Origin: Thiorhodovibrio litoralis | GTDB lineage: Bacteria; Pseudomonadota; Gammaproteobacteria; Chromatiales; Chromatiaceae | Assembly (NCBI RefSeq): GCF_033954455.1 | Contig: NZ_CP121473.1 | Location: forward strand, 3,768,501-3,832,500 | Reading direction: 5' to 3' | DNA length: 64,000 nucleotides | Shown: positions 41,287 through 52,030 of the stretch, in pieces | How the letters are laid out: every line of letters begins with the position of its first letter | Position numbering within the stretch: the first letter of the stretch is position 1 | Position numbers and translations under genes: made by a program | The notes under the pieces: generated by a model | The model's database searches: none | Seen by the model: the letters and a program-made list of their open reading frames with translations, nothing else | Told to the model about the DNA's origin: nothing

Positions 41287-43200
41287 ATGCCCCTGATCAG
41301 GCTCCCCGATGGCTCCGAGCGCCGCTTTGACACGCCGCTCAGCATCCAAGCCATTGCTGAAGACATCGGCCCGGGTCTCGCCAAGGCCGCGCTCGCCGGG
41401 CGAGTCAATGGCCGCGAGGTGGATCTCGGCTTTGTGGTCGGCGAGGATGCCGAGGTCGCCATCATCACCCGCCGCGACGAAGAAGCCCTTGAGCTGCTGC
41501 GCCACGATGCCGCGCATGTGATGGCTCAAGCTGTGCAGGAGCTGTATCCGGGCACCCAGGTCACCATCGGCCCGGCGATCGAGAACGGCTTCTATTACGA
41601 CTTCGACCGCGAGCAACCCTTCACGCCCGATGATCTCACCGCCATTGAGGCGCGCATGAAGGAGATCGTCAAGCGCGATCTGCCCATTGTGCGCGAGGTG
41701 CTCGAACGCGAGGAGGCCAAGCGCGTCTTCGGTGAGCTTGGTGAGACCTACAAGGTCGAGATCATCAACGACATCATCCCTGAAGGCGAGGAAGTCTCCA
41801 TCTATCGCCAGGGCGACTGGTTCGATGTCTGCCGCGGACCGCATCTGCCAAGCACCGGCAAGCTGGCTGATGGCTTCAAGCTGACCAAGGTGGCCGGGGC
41901 CTATTGGCGCGGCGACTCGCGCAACCCCATGCTGCAGCGCATCTATGGCACCGCCTGGCGCGATAAGAAGGAGCTGAAGGGCTATCTACATCGCCTCGAG
42001 GAAGCCGAGAAGCGCGACCATCGCAAGCTCGGGCGCACGCTTGATCTGTTCCACTTCCAGGACGAAGCTCCGGGCATGGCTTTCTGGCACCACAAGGGCC
42101 GGACGGTCTATCGGCTGGTCGAGCAGTACATGCGCGAGAAGCTCGACGAATACGGCTACGAAGAAGTCGAAACACCTCAGGTGCTGGATCGCTCTCTATG
42201 GGAGCGCTCCGGACACTGGGAGAAGTTTTCTGACGACATGTTCACCACCCAGCTTGATGAGCGCGACTATGCCATCAAGCCGATGAACTGCCCCGGCCAC
42301 ATTCAGCTGTATAATCAAGGCCTGCGCAGCTATCGCGACCTGCCGCTGAAACTGGCAGAATTCGGCGTGGTGCATCGCAGCGAGCCATCGGGCACCCTGC
42401 ACGGGTTGATGCGCGCGCGCCGCTTTACGCAAGACGACGCCCATGTCTTTTGCACCGAGGACCAACTCCAGGCCGAGGTCGCGACCCTGATCGACATGGT
42501 GTTCGAGACCTATCGGGACTTCGGCTTCGAGCAGATTGATCTGGCGCTCTCACTGCGCCCTGAAAAGCGCGTGGGTTCCGATGAGTTATGGGACAAGGGC
42601 GAGGCGGCACTGGACCAGTCTCTGCGCGACAAGGGGCTTGAGTTCCGCGTGCAGCCCGGCGAAGGCGCCTTTTATGGACCGAAGATTGAGTTCACCCTGC
42701 GCGACAGCATCGGGCGCACCTGGCAGTGCGGCACCATTCAGGTGGATTTCTCCATGCCTGGGCGGCTCGACGCCCATTACATCGCCGAGGACAACAGCAA
42801 ACAAACCCCGGTGATGATCCATCGTGCCATCTTGGGCTCCATGGAGCGCTTCATCGGTATTCTGATCGAACATTACGCCGGTGCCCTGCCCGTTTGGCTC
42901 GCGCCCGTGCAGGCGGTGATCATGAATATTACCGATCGCCAGGCAGAAACCGTCACCCAAGCCACGAAAGTCTTGCATGACAAGGGATTTCGCGTCATCT
43001 CGGACTTGAGAAACGAGAAGATCGGCTTTAAAATCCGCGAGCACACGCTCCAGAAGATACCCTACCTGCTGGTCGTCGGCGATCGCGAGGTGGAAAATGC
43101 CAGCTTCGCCGTGCGTGATCGCAATGGCCAAGATCTCGGCAACCTGTCTGTCGACGCTTTTGCTGAACGGCTCGCAAGCGAGATTCGCGAACGACATTGA
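41287..43200 (+). CDS. thrS: Threonyl-tRNA synthetase
   Basis: 637 aa from ATG 41287 ([30 protein letters not shown]). TGS domain, second additional domain with [33 protein letters not shown], and the class II core with [41 protein letters not shown] and [26 protein letters not shown]-terminal anticodon-binding domain follows. Charges tRNA-Thr and edits Ser-tRNA-Thr. It heads the translation operon conserved in gammaproteobacteria. Confidence 0.97.
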   Translation: MPLIRLPDGSERRFDTPLSIQAIAEDIGPGLAKAALAGRVNGREVDLGFVVGEDAEVAIITRRDEEALELLRHDAAHVMAQAVQELYPGTQVTIGPAIENGFYYDFDREQPFTPDDLTAIEARMKEIVKRDLPIVREVLEREEAKRVFGELGETYKVEIINDIIPEGEEVSIYRQGDWFDVCRGPHLPSTGKLADGFKLTKVAGAYWRGDSRNPMLQRIYGTAWRDKKELKGYLHRLEEAEKRDHRKLGRTLDLFHFQDEAPGMAFWHHKGRTVYRLVEQYMREKLDEYGYEEVETPQVLDRSLWERSGHWEKFSDDMFTTQLDERDYAIKPMNCPGHIQLYNQGLRSYRDLPLKLAEFGVVHRSEPSGTLHGLMRARRFTQDDAHVFCTEDQLQAEVATLIDMVFETYRDFGFEQIDLALSLRPEKRVGSDELWDKGEAALDQSLRDKGLEFRVQPGEGAFYGPKIEFTLRDSIGRTWQCGTIQVDFSMPGRLDAHYIAEDNSKQTPVMIHRAILGSMERFIGILIEHYAGALPVWLAPVQAVIMNITDRQAETVTQATKVLHDKGFRVISDLRNEKIGFKIREHTLQKIPYLLVVGDREVENASFAVRDRNGQDLGNLSVDAFAERLASEIRERH

Positions 43201-43338
43201 GGCTAGCCGGGACTGGTTCCGGTGTCCATGCCTGCGGTTTTTGCCCCAAAATTTTGTGCCTAGGTAAATTGTGTGCAAGTAAATTTTGCGCCCAAGTATT
43301 TTTGCGAAAGGCTAAATAAGGTTTAGGAGGAGTCTGCT

Positions 43339-43857
43339 ATCGCTGCACCAAAACGTAACCGCGTTAATGAGGAAATCACAGTCCCGGAAGTGCGACTGAT
43401 CGGCGCGGATGGAGATCAGGTCGGTCTCGTCGATCTGCAAGCGGCTATGGCCCGCGCGACCGAAGAAGGGCTCGACTTAGTCGAGATCGTTCCTAATGCA
43501 GAGCCGCCGGTTTGCCGGTTGATGGATTTTGGCCGATTCCTGTTCGACCAGAAAAAGAAAAAGAACGAAGCAAAGAAAAAGCAGAAACAAGTTCAGGTTA
43601 AGGAAATCAAATTCCGCCCTGGCACCGACGAGGGCGACTACAAAGTCAAGCTCCGAAATCTGACCCGGTTTCTCCATGAAGGCGACAAAGCCAAAGTCAC
43701 CATGCGCTTTCGCGGTCGCGAGCACGCCCACCGCGAGCTCGGTCTGGACCTGCTGAAACGCGTCGAGACAGATCTTGCCGATGTCAGTGTGGTCGAGCAG
43801 CAGCCGCAGATGGAAGGACGGCAAATGGTGATGGTTCTGGGTCCAAAGAAAAAATAA
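43339..43857 (+). CDS. infC: Translation initiation factor IF-3, AUC start
   Basis: 172 aa. The coding sequence begins at ATC 43339 (then [33 protein letters not shown]), placed 8 nt after a perfect TTTAGGAGG ribosome site; no ATG/GTG exists at the expected N-terminus. Non-canonical AUU/AUC starts of infC are known and make IF-3 limit its own translation. N- and C-domains are joined by the lysine-rich linker [32 protein letters not shown]. Full length. Confidence 0.95.
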   Translation: MAAPKRNRVNEEITVPEVRLIGADGDQVGLVDLQAAMARATEEGLDLVEIVPNAEPPVCRLMDFGRFLFDQKKKKNEAKKKQKQVQVKEIKFRPGTDEGDYKVKLRNLTRFLHEGDKAKVTMRFRGREHAHRELGLDLLKRVETDLADVSVVEQQPQMEGRQMVMVLGPKKK

Positions 43858-43896
43858 CCCGGCGGCAACGCCTGGCGCGGCTTTAGCCGAAAACTG

Positions 43897-43918
43897 CTCT
43901 CGCCGGTCACGGCGAGAG
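43897..43918 (+). promoter_or_regulatory. Perfect hairpin between infC and rpmI
   Basis: CTCTCGCCG (43897-43905), loop GTCA, CGGCGAGAG (43910-43918). Not followed by a T-run, so it is not a simple terminator. It may belong to the L20 autoregulatory leader or stabilise the mRNA. Confidence 0.5.
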
Positions 43919-44109
43919 GCAATCAAGCAAAGAAACAGCGGCCCGCGGGAAAGGGCTTCCGCGCGATCTGCCGCATCAAAAAACAGCCATGCGATCTTTC
44001 TGGGCAATCGTTCTGGACAAGCTTTTCGGGCAGAGCCCCTAGGCAACGTCCACAAAAAATGCCCGAGGCTGATCCGACATGGCATACTCTGACGTAAGGA
44101 GATAACAAA

Positions 44110-44307
44110 ATGCCCAAAATTAAGACGAACCGTGGTGCAGCCAAGCGCTTCGCCCGCACCGCCGCTGGCGGATTCAAACGCAATGCCTCTCACCGGCGCC
44201 ATATCCTGACCAAGAAGGCCACCAAGAGAAAGCGCCAGTTGCGCTCGGCTCATCGCCTGCACAAGGCCGATCAGCGCGCCGCGCGGCGCATGATGCCCTA
44301 CTGCTAG
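44110..44307 (+). CDS. rpmI: Ribosomal protein bL35
   Basis: 65 aa, [45 protein letters not shown], the canonical bL35 sequence, preceded by AAGGAGATAACAAA. Large-subunit protein; in gammaproteobacteria its translation is repressed together with rplT by free L20. Confidence 0.98.
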   Translation: MPKIKTNRGAAKRFARTAAGGFKRNASHRRHILTKKATKRKRQLRSAHRLHKADQRAARRMMPYC

Positions 44308-44404
44308 GCGCTGTTGCTGGGCTGCGCTAAGGCGGGTTATCACCACCCTCACCTTCAGCCGCGTCCCACGCGCCAACACTGACATTTTTTTTTGGAGAGA
44401 GGCC

Positions 44405-44764
44405 ATGCCAAGAGTTAAACGCGGTGTTACCGCACACGCCAAACACAAGAAGATTCTCGATCAAGCCAAGGGCTATTACGGTGCCCGGAGCAAGGTCTAT
44501 CGCGTCGCCAAGCAGGCGGTCATCAAGGCCGGCCAGTACGCCTATCGCGACCGCCGCCAGAAAAAGCGCCAGTTCCGCGCGCTCTGGATTGCCCGCATCA
44601 ACGCCGCCGCGCGCATGAACGGCCTGTCCTACAGCCGCATGATGAATGGCCTGAGCAAAGCCGGTGTCGAGATCGACCGCAAGGTTCTTGCCGACATCGC
44701 CTACCATGACGACGCAGCCTTCGCCGCGCTGGCCGAGCAGGCCAAGGGCGCGCTCGCGGCCTGA
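44405..44764 (+). CDS. rplT: Ribosomal protein bL20
   Basis: 119 aa, [62 protein letters not shown], standard bL20. Essential for 50S assembly and translational repressor of its own operon. A GGAGAGAGG ribosome site follows a run of nine T. Confidence 0.98.
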   Translation: MPRVKRGVTAHAKHKKILDQAKGYYGARSKVYRVAKQAVIKAGQYAYRDRRQKKRQFRALWIARINAAARMNGLSYSRMMNGLSKAGVEIDRKVLADIAYHDDAAFAALAEQAKGALAA

Positions 44765-44809
44765 TCGATCCTTAGCGTGATCGATCCTTAGCCTGGCCGA
44801 TCCTTGTTG
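44762..44809 (+). repeat. Three 16-bp tandem repeats after rplT
   Basis: TGATCGATCCTTAGCG (44762-44777), TGATCGATCCTTAGCC (44778-44793) and the diverged TGGCCGATCCTTGTTG (44794-44809). The first unit contains the rplT stop codon. Confidence 0.8.
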
Positions 44810-44915
44810 GCGCCGCCGCAATCCCGCCTGCACTTGGGTTAGGCGGGCAATCCAGGCATCTAACGCGACAACCGACAGCCCGGGATCAGCGCCACAGCTG
44901 AGCCCCAGCTGATAG

Positions 44916-46097
<1,182 letters not shown>

Positions 46098-46133
46098 ACC
46101 GATCTTTATGATGACCAAACACAAGCACACACT

Positions 46134-48521
46134 ATGCAACTGAGCGAAGCCTGGCTCCGCGAATGGGTCGACCCACCCATCGACACCCAAACGCTGACCG
46201 ATCAACTCAGCATGGCCGGATTGGAAGTCGATGCCGTCGCACCAGTCGCCGGCGAGTTCACTGGCGTGGTGATCGGCCAGGTTCTTAGCGTCGATCCGCA
46301 CCCCGACGCAGCCAAGCTGCGCCTGTGTCGGGTCGATGCCGGTCAGGGCGAGCCGTTGCAGATCATCTGCGGCGCGGCCAATGTCGCGGCCGAGCAGCAT
46401 GTGCCTGTGGCCGTCATTGGCGCGCGTCTGCCGGGCGACTTCAAGATCAAGAAAGCCAAGCTGCGCGGGGTCGAGTCCTTCGGCATGATCTGCTCGGCCT
46501 CCGAACTCGGCCTGGCGGAAAGCTCCGACGGCATCTTGGTGCTGCCACCGGAAGCGCCGGTGGGCGAGGACTTTCGCGCATGGATGGGCCTGAACGATCA
46601 TTCCATTGAACTCGACCTCACCCCAGACCGCGGCGATTGCCTCTGCCTGGCCGGCGTGGCTCGCGAGGTCGGTGTCATCAACCGCGTGCCGCTCACCGCC
46701 CCACAATGCGACCCTGTCCCGCCGACCAGTGAAGAGCACTGGCCTCTTGAGGTCAGCGCCACGGCAGCCTGCCCGCACTATGTCTGCCGCCTGGTGCGCG
46801 ACATCAACCCAGACGCCCGCACCCCGCTATGGATGCGCGAGCGCCTGCGCCGCAGCGGCCTGCGTCCCATCAGCCCGGTGGTGGATGTCACCAACTATGT
46901 GCTGCTTGAGCTTGGCCAGCCGCTGCACGCCTTCGACGCCGAGCGTTTGACCGGTGCCGTGCAGGTGCGCCTCGCGCGCGACGGCGAGCCTCTGACCCTG
47001 CTCAACGACGAGCAAATCAAGCTGCACCCGGATGCGCTGGTGATCGCCGATGATAGCGGCGCCATCGCCTTGGCCGGCATCATGGGCGGCGCCTCCACCG
47101 CGGTCAGCGATAGCACCCGGCATATTCTGTTTGAGAGCGCCTTCTTCGCCCCGCAAGCGGTTGCCGGGCGCGCGCGCCGATACGGACTGCACACCGATGC
47201 CTCGCACCGGTTCGAGCGCGGCGTCGACCCCGAACTGCAAGTCCGCGCCATTGAGCGCGCCACCGCCCTGTTAATCGAAATTGCCGGCGGCACCCCAGGT
47301 CCGGTCGTGGCTGCCCGCGCCGAGGCCGAGCTGCCAACGCGCCCAAGCGTTAGCCTGCGGCGCGAGCGCATCCCGCGGCTGCTCGGCATTTCCCTCGCGG
47401 ATGCAGAGGTTGCAGAGATACTCACCCGGCTTGGCCTGGAGCCCAGCCCCGCCGCTCATGGCTGGCAGGTTCAGATCCCCGGTCATCGCTTCGACCTGCG
47501 CCGTGAGGCCGACCTGATCGCCGAGCTTGGGCGCATCTATGGCTACGACCGTATTCAACCCAGTCAGGCGCAGTCGGCAACCTGCATGAGTGCCCCGCAC
47601 GAGGCGGCCTTCGATCTCGACCAGGCGCGCACCCGGCTGATCGGGCGCGGCTACTTCGAGGCGGTGACCTATAGCTTCGTCAGCCCCGCGCAGCAAAAGC
47701 TGATTGACCCCGAGGTCGAGGCGCTCGCGCTCAGCAACCCCATTTCCGCCGAGCTCTCGGTCATGCGCACCAGCCTGTGGCCCGGCCTGTTGCAAACCGC
47801 GCAGCAGAACCTTGCCCGCCAGCAGGCACGCATCCGCCTGTTCGAAACCGGGCTGCGCTTTCGCCCCGGCCTTGATGAGCAGGACGCACTTGAGCAAGAG
47901 CCCATGCTCGCGGCCCTGGCCATTGGCGACGTTCTGCCGGAACAGTGGGGCTGCGACAGCCAGCCCGTCGATTTTCACTCCATCAAGCGCGATCTGGAAG
48001 AGCTCCTGTCATTGACTGGCAGAGCACAGGAATTTTCTCTGGTTCCCGCCGCCCACCCAGCCCTGCATCCCGGTCAGTGCGCGCGTATCGAGCACGCCGG
48101 AGCGGAAGTTGGCTGGATCGGCATGCTCCATCCATCGGTCGCCAAGCCACTGGACTTGCCCGACGCGAGCTATGTGTTCGAGCTGCGCCTGAACCAACTC
48201 GCCCAAGGACGGATTCCCGCCTTCAGCCCCTTGTCCCGGTTTCCCTCTATTCGTCGCGACCTGGCATTGTTGGTTGATACCGACACGCCCTATGGCGCAA
48301 CCGAGGCCAGTGCACGCGCTGCCGCCGGTGACTGGTTACGCGAGCTGCTGGTTTTCGACGTCTATGCGGGAGAAAAAATCGCCCATAATCAAAAAAGCAT
48401 CGCTTTGGGATTGATTTTACAGTCATCTTCTCAGACACTTACAGACAACGGGGTTGAGGACGCTGTCGCTCGCGTGCTCACCCGGCTGGAACAGGACCTG
48501 GGCGCCAGATTGAGGAGTTGA
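46134..48521 (+). CDS. pheT: Phenylalanyl-tRNA synthetase beta subunit
   Basis: 795 aa, full length. [39 protein letters not shown]-like tRNA-binding domain ([24 protein letters not shown] equivalent), B3/B4 editing domain, B5 domain and C-terminal ferredoxin-like anticodon-binding domain ([19 protein letters not shown]). Follows pheS by 36 bp. Confidence 0.96.
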   Translation: MQLSEAWLREWVDPPIDTQTLTDQLSMAGLEVDAVAPVAGEFTGVVIGQVLSVDPHPDAAKLRLCRVDAGQGEPLQIICGAANVAAEQHVPVAVIGARLPGDFKIKKAKLRGVESFGMICSASELGLAESSDGILVLPPEAPVGEDFRAWMGLNDHSIELDLTPDRGDCLCLAGVAREVGVINRVPLTAPQCDPVPPTSEEHWPLEVSATAACPHYVCRLVRDINPDARTPLWMRERLRRSGLRPISPVVDVTNYVLLELGQPLHAFDAERLTGAVQVRLARDGEPLTLLNDEQIKLHPDALVIADDSGAIALAGIMGGASTAVSDSTRHILFESAFFAPQAVAGRARRYGLHTDASHRFERGVDPELQVRAIERATALLIEIAGGTPGPVVAARAEAELPTRPSVSLRRERIPRLLGISLADAEVAEILTRLGLEPSPAAHGWQVQIPGHRFDLRREADLIAELGRIYGYDRIQPSQAQSATCMSAPHEAAFDLDQARTRLIGRGYFEAVTYSFVSPAQQKLIDPEVEALALSNPISAELSVMRTSLWPGLLQTAQQNLARQQARIRLFETGLRFRPGLDEQDALEQEPMLAALAIGDVLPEQWGCDSQPVDFHSIKRDLEELLSLTGRAQEFSLVPAAHPALHPGQCARIEHAGAEVGWIGMLHPSVAKPLDLPDASYVFELRLNQLAQGRIPAFSPLSRFPSIRRDLALLVDTDTPYGATEASARAAAGDWLRELLVFDVYAGEKIAHNQKSIALGLILQSSSQTLTDNGVEDAVARVLTRLEQDLGARLRS

Positions 48522-48525
48522 ATGC

Positions 48526-48825
48526 ATGGCACTCACCAAAGCCGATATGGCGGAACATCTCTACGAAGAACTTGGGCTCAACAAACGCGAGGCCAAGGAC
48601 GTTGTGGAAATGTTCTTTGAGGAAATCCGCAGTGCTCTCGAGCGCGGCGAGCAGGTAAAGTTATCCGGCTTCGGCAACTTCGACCTACGCGAGAAACGGG
48701 AGCGGCCGGGCCGCAACCCCAAAACTGGGGAGGAAATCCCCATCACCGCCAGGCGGGTCGTCACCTTCCGCCCGGGGCAAAAACTCAAGTCGCGGGTAGA
48801 AGCCTATGTCGGAACCGAGCATTAA
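48526..48825 (+). CDS. ihfA: Integration host factor alpha subunit
   Basis: 99 aa: [88 protein letters not shown]. Typical IHF-alpha with the DNA-intercalating Pro loop ([14 protein letters not shown]). Sharp DNA bending; here also relevant because type I-E spacer integration and sigma-54 nif promoters commonly depend on IHF. Confidence 0.97.
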   Translation: MALTKADMAEHLYEELGLNKREAKDVVEMFFEEIRSALERGEQVKLSGFGNFDLREKRERPGRNPKTGEEIPITARRVVTFRPGQKLKSRVEAYVGTEH

Positions 48826-49210
48826 CGCCGAAAGCAGCAGTGCCGAAGGCAAAGGCACCGAGCAACTGCCGCCGATTCCCGGCAAGCGCTACTTCACCAT
48901 CGGTGAGGTGAGCGAGCTGTGTGACGTCAAGCCCCATGTGCTGCGCTACTGGGAGCAGGAATTCCCCCAGCTCAAGCCGGTCAAGCGTCGCGGCAACCGG
49001 CGTTACTACCAGCGCCACGATGTGCTCATGGTGCGCCAGATCCGCAGCCTGCTCTACGACCACGGCTTCACCATCGGCGGCGCCCGCCAGCAGCTCTCAA
49101 GCGACACCGCAAAGCAGGACGTCTCCCACAGCTCTCAGATCATCCGCCAGGTCCGCACCGAGCTCGAGGAAGTCCTGCTCACCCTCAAGCGCCGCGTGGG
49201 TCACGGCTAA
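48806..49210 (+). CDS. MerR-family transcriptional regulator
   Basis: 134 aa, overlapping ihfA by 20 nt. After a short polar tail, [71 protein letters not shown] is the winged-helix MerR DNA-binding domain; a short dimerisation helix follows and there is no effector domain. This small MerR gene after ihfA is a common gammaproteobacterial arrangement. Confidence 0.92.
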   Translation: MSEPSINAESSSAEGKGTEQLPPIPGKRYFTIGEVSELCDVKPHVLRYWEQEFPQLKPVKRRGNRRYYQRHDVLMVRQIRSLLYDHGFTIGGARQQLSSDTAKQDVSHSSQIIRQVRTELEEVLLTLKRRVGHG

Positions 49211-49333
49211 GAGGAACCTCAGTTCAGGAAGGTCGAAAGGCCACGATCAACAAGCAGTTTCGCTGAAATTGCGAGCGACACCGCCACCAGCGCCGGGCGC
49301 TCCAGCCTGGCACCCCGAACCCGCGCTGGTGAA

Positions 49334-50815
49334 TTACAGCCAGCTCTGCAGCACCCCCATGCAGCGGCGATTCATCTCCGCCGCGCGCTCGGCACTGTCG
49401 GCCTCGGTGTAGGCGCGCAGCTCCGGTGCATTACCGGACGGACGCAAATGGAGAATCTCACCATTGCTCAGGCTGGCGCGAACCCCGTCGGTGTGATCGA
49501 TCGCGACTGCTGGTGCGAAGTGATCGCCAAACGCCTGGTTGAAGGCCACGAGATCCGCCTCCTGGTCCCCGCGATTGAAGGCGCCCAGGCGCTCGCGACC
49601 TAGCTCGAGCGGAAACTCCTTGATGCGGTCGCTCTCGGTGAAGCGCGACGGCAGGTCCGCGTGCAGCTGCGCCAGCGACAATCCGCGTGCTTTCGCATCG
49701 GCTAGCACGGCAACGGCGACAATGGCTGCGTCGCGCGTGGGCAAGGCCGGGAGCAGACGCCCGTCACGCTCAATGCAGGAGGCGATCAGAAAACCGCCAT
49801 TGGCCTCATAGCCGACCACCGGGCGGTAGCCTTCGTCGATCAGGGTTTTCATCCCGGCGATCACATAAGGCGAACCGATGCGCGTTCTGAAAACACGCGA
49901 GAAATCAGCCATGCGGTCAACAGCCGTGTTGCAGCTGACCGGTGTGGCGATGGCCTCGGCGCCCAACGCTCGCGCGCACAGGATGCCGACCACATCGCCG
50001 CGCAGCCAGTTGCCGCTAGCATCGGCCAACAGCGGCCGGTCGCCGTCGCCATCGGCCGATACCAGGGCGTCAAAATCACCGCCAGCGCACCAGTCGCGGG
50101 CTAGAACCCAATCCTCGGGACGGATGGCCTCAGTGTCCACCGGCACAAAACGCTCGGAGAAGCCAAGCTTGGTGACCTGCGCCCCAAGTCCGGACAAAAT
50201 CTCGTAGAACGGATCGCGGGCAACGGTGGAGTGCTCGTAGAGGCCGATGCGCAAGCCGGAAAGACAGTCGCTGGGGAAAAAGTCGAGAAAGCGTTGCCGG
50301 TAAGCCGCCTGCGCGTCATCCATCAGTGGCGGCAGCGGCGGGGCGCCGCTCTGGAAAGCGCCGGCGTCGGTAAAAACCCCGGGCGGGATGATTACCGGCT
50401 GATGCGCGATGCCGGCCTCGTCGTCTTTCAAGATCTCACCGGCGGGCAGATTGAATTTAATGCCGTTGCGATCGTCGGGAATATGGCTGCCGGTCACCAT
50501 GATGCTCGCCATGCTGCGGGCGAACGCAAAGGCAGCGACCGCCGGCGCCGGGATACGCCCGCAATACAGCGGCTCGCAGCCGGCATCGCGCACTGCCTGG
50601 GCGCAGGCGGCGAGAATGCGCCCGGTGCTGTCGCGGTAGTCACCGGCCAGGGCGACCTGGTCACCGCCCTGCAGCCCATGGCTCTCAAACAGATGGCCGA
50701 GAAACCCGCGCGTGTAGCTGTAACAGATAGCATCCGTCATGTCCGCCACCCGCCCACGCGCGCCACTGGTGCCAAACTTTACCCCCGAGGTCATCATCAA
50801 ATCGCCAATCTGCAT
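49334..50815 (-). CDS. Phosphomannomutase/phosphoglucomutase-family enzyme
   Basis: 493 aa from ATG 50815 (MQIGDLMMTSGVKFGTSGARG), with GGGAGAAGG just upstream; the frame is open to 50917. Alpha-D-phosphohexomutase superfamily: active-site Ser in SIMVTGSHIPDDRNGIKF, metal loop LVSADGDGDRPLL, sugar loop VGYEANGGF and phosphate loop LRPSGNAPELRAYTE. The TGSH variant replaces the usual TASHNP, which fits the PMM branch. Makes sugar phosphates for polysaccharide synthesis; exact substrate not certain. Confidence 0.85.
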   Translation of the reverse strand: MQIGDLMMTSGVKFGTSGARGRVADMTDAICYSYTRGFLGHLFESHGLQGGDQVALAGDYRDSTGRILAACAQAVRDAGCEPLYCGRIPAPAVAAFAFARSMASIMVTGSHIPDDRNGIKFNLPAGEILKDDEAGIAHQPVIIPPGVFTDAGAFQSGAPPLPPLMDDAQAAYRQRFLDFFPSDCLSGLRIGLYEHSTVARDPFYEILSGLGAQVTKLGFSERFVPVDTEAIRPEDWVLARDWCAGGDFDALVSADGDGDRPLLADASGNWLRGDVVGILCARALGAEAIATPVSCNTAVDRMADFSRVFRTRIGSPYVIAGMKTLIDEGYRPVVGYEANGGFLIASCIERDGRLLPALPTRDAAIVAVAVLADAKARGLSLAQLHADLPSRFTESDRIKEFPLELGRERLGAFNRGDQEADLVAFNQAFGDHFAPAVAIDHTDGVRASLSNGEILHLRPSGNAPELRAYTEADSAERAAEMNRRCMGVLQSWL

Positions 50816-51081
50816 GGCCTTCTCCCGCTCAATCATGCCGCCGTCGCCCGGCGACTCCTTATCATAGGAACCGATATTACCAACAGCAGCGCGCGCCTGC
50901 CTGCCCTTCCCATCCATTCAGTGTCGCTGTCGACAGATTACGGCCGCGTTCATGTTCTTTTTCAATACTCAGTGGAACCGTGCTATGGTCGCGCATGCCG
51001 GGTCGGCAACCGGGACCCGGACGACAGCAACAAGCAATTTTTCACCACCGATAACGACAAGCAACGAAACGGAGTGACCCG

Positions 51082-51918
51082 ATGATCCGAAGAACCAACG
51101 CTATTTTGGTTGCAAGTATCACGGCCGCCGTCCTGGGCCTGTCCCAGGGCGCGCTGGCAAGCGACACCGCTGCTGCCGCACCAACACCGCCTGCGCCCCC
51201 CGCCCTGCCAGCGCCTCCTGCCCCGCCGGCGCCGATGGCCGCTCCGGAATCTCCGGATGCGATCATCGCCCGCATGGAGGAGCGCCACAAGCAGATGGCC
51301 GAAGAGCGCGAGCGCCGTTACGAAGAACTACGTAAGCAGGCTGACCAGCTCGGCTTCGAGATGCCAGAGATGCCGCCATGGGAGCCCGGCGAACGCAGAG
51401 GCATGCCCTCACCTGACTATGCGCCATGGATCACCGCCGAGGAGCGCGCTGCGCTGCGTGAAAAGCGCTGGCAGGAGACCCGCAACCGCGCCGCCGAGCA
51501 TGGGATCGAGCTGCCCGAGATGCCGCCCTGGAAAGCCGCTGAAGAGCGTCGCAAGGAAATGAAGGCACGCTTTGAGAAGTTCCGCGAGACCATGGATGCG
51601 CTCAACAAAGAGCAACGCGAAGCAATCGAGAACGTGATCGGCGAGATACCCGACATGGGCGAGATTCCGGATTTCGGCGAAATGCCGGACTTTGGCGAGA
51701 TGCCAAGCTACCCCGGTCCTAACGGCATGGGTCCGGGCGCCGGCCGCCCCGGTCCTGGGATGGGTCGCGGTTGGGCCAAGCCGCATCGCTGCCCCAACCC
51801 GGGCAAGCCTTGCCCCTATCACGGTCCCGGCTATGGCGGTCCGATGGCGGGCCCCGGCATGATGGCCCCGCCAGCGCCTGCCCAGGCGCCCGCCGAAGCC
51901 CCGGCTGCGACTGAATAA
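51082..51918 (+). CDS. Secreted Pro/Glu/Met-rich repeat protein
   Basis: 278 aa. Signal peptide (AILVASITAAVLGLSQGALA), then a Pro-Ala tract (PTPPAPPALPAPPAPPAP), a charged helical region (RMEERHKQMAEERERRYEELRKQA) and repeated motifs: GFEMPEMPPWEPGERR and GIELPEMPPWKAAEERR, then tandem EIPDMGEIPDFGEMPDFGEMP. The C-terminus is Gly/Pro/Met-rich with CPNPGKPCPYHGPGYGG, which could bind metal. No family recognised; periplasmic or surface location inferred. Confidence 0.7.
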   Translation: MIRRTNAILVASITAAVLGLSQGALASDTAAAAPTPPAPPALPAPPAPPAPMAAPESPDAIIARMEERHKQMAEERERRYEELRKQADQLGFEMPEMPPWEPGERRGMPSPDYAPWITAEERAALREKRWQETRNRAAEHGIELPEMPPWKAAEERRKEMKARFEKFRETMDALNKEQREAIENVIGEIPDMGEIPDFGEMPDFGEMPSYPGPNGMGPGAGRPGPGMGRGWAKPHRCPNPGKPCPYHGPGYGGPMAGPGMMAPPAPAQAPAEAPAATE

Positions 51919-52030
51919 CCGTCCGCCGCGACGGCTTTCGTCATCCGTGCCGCCGCCCGGCCCGTTCCGGGCGGCGCACCCCTTCCGCAACTGTGTCCCC
52001 CGGGACTGAAGCTCCAGTTCCCGCCCCGGT

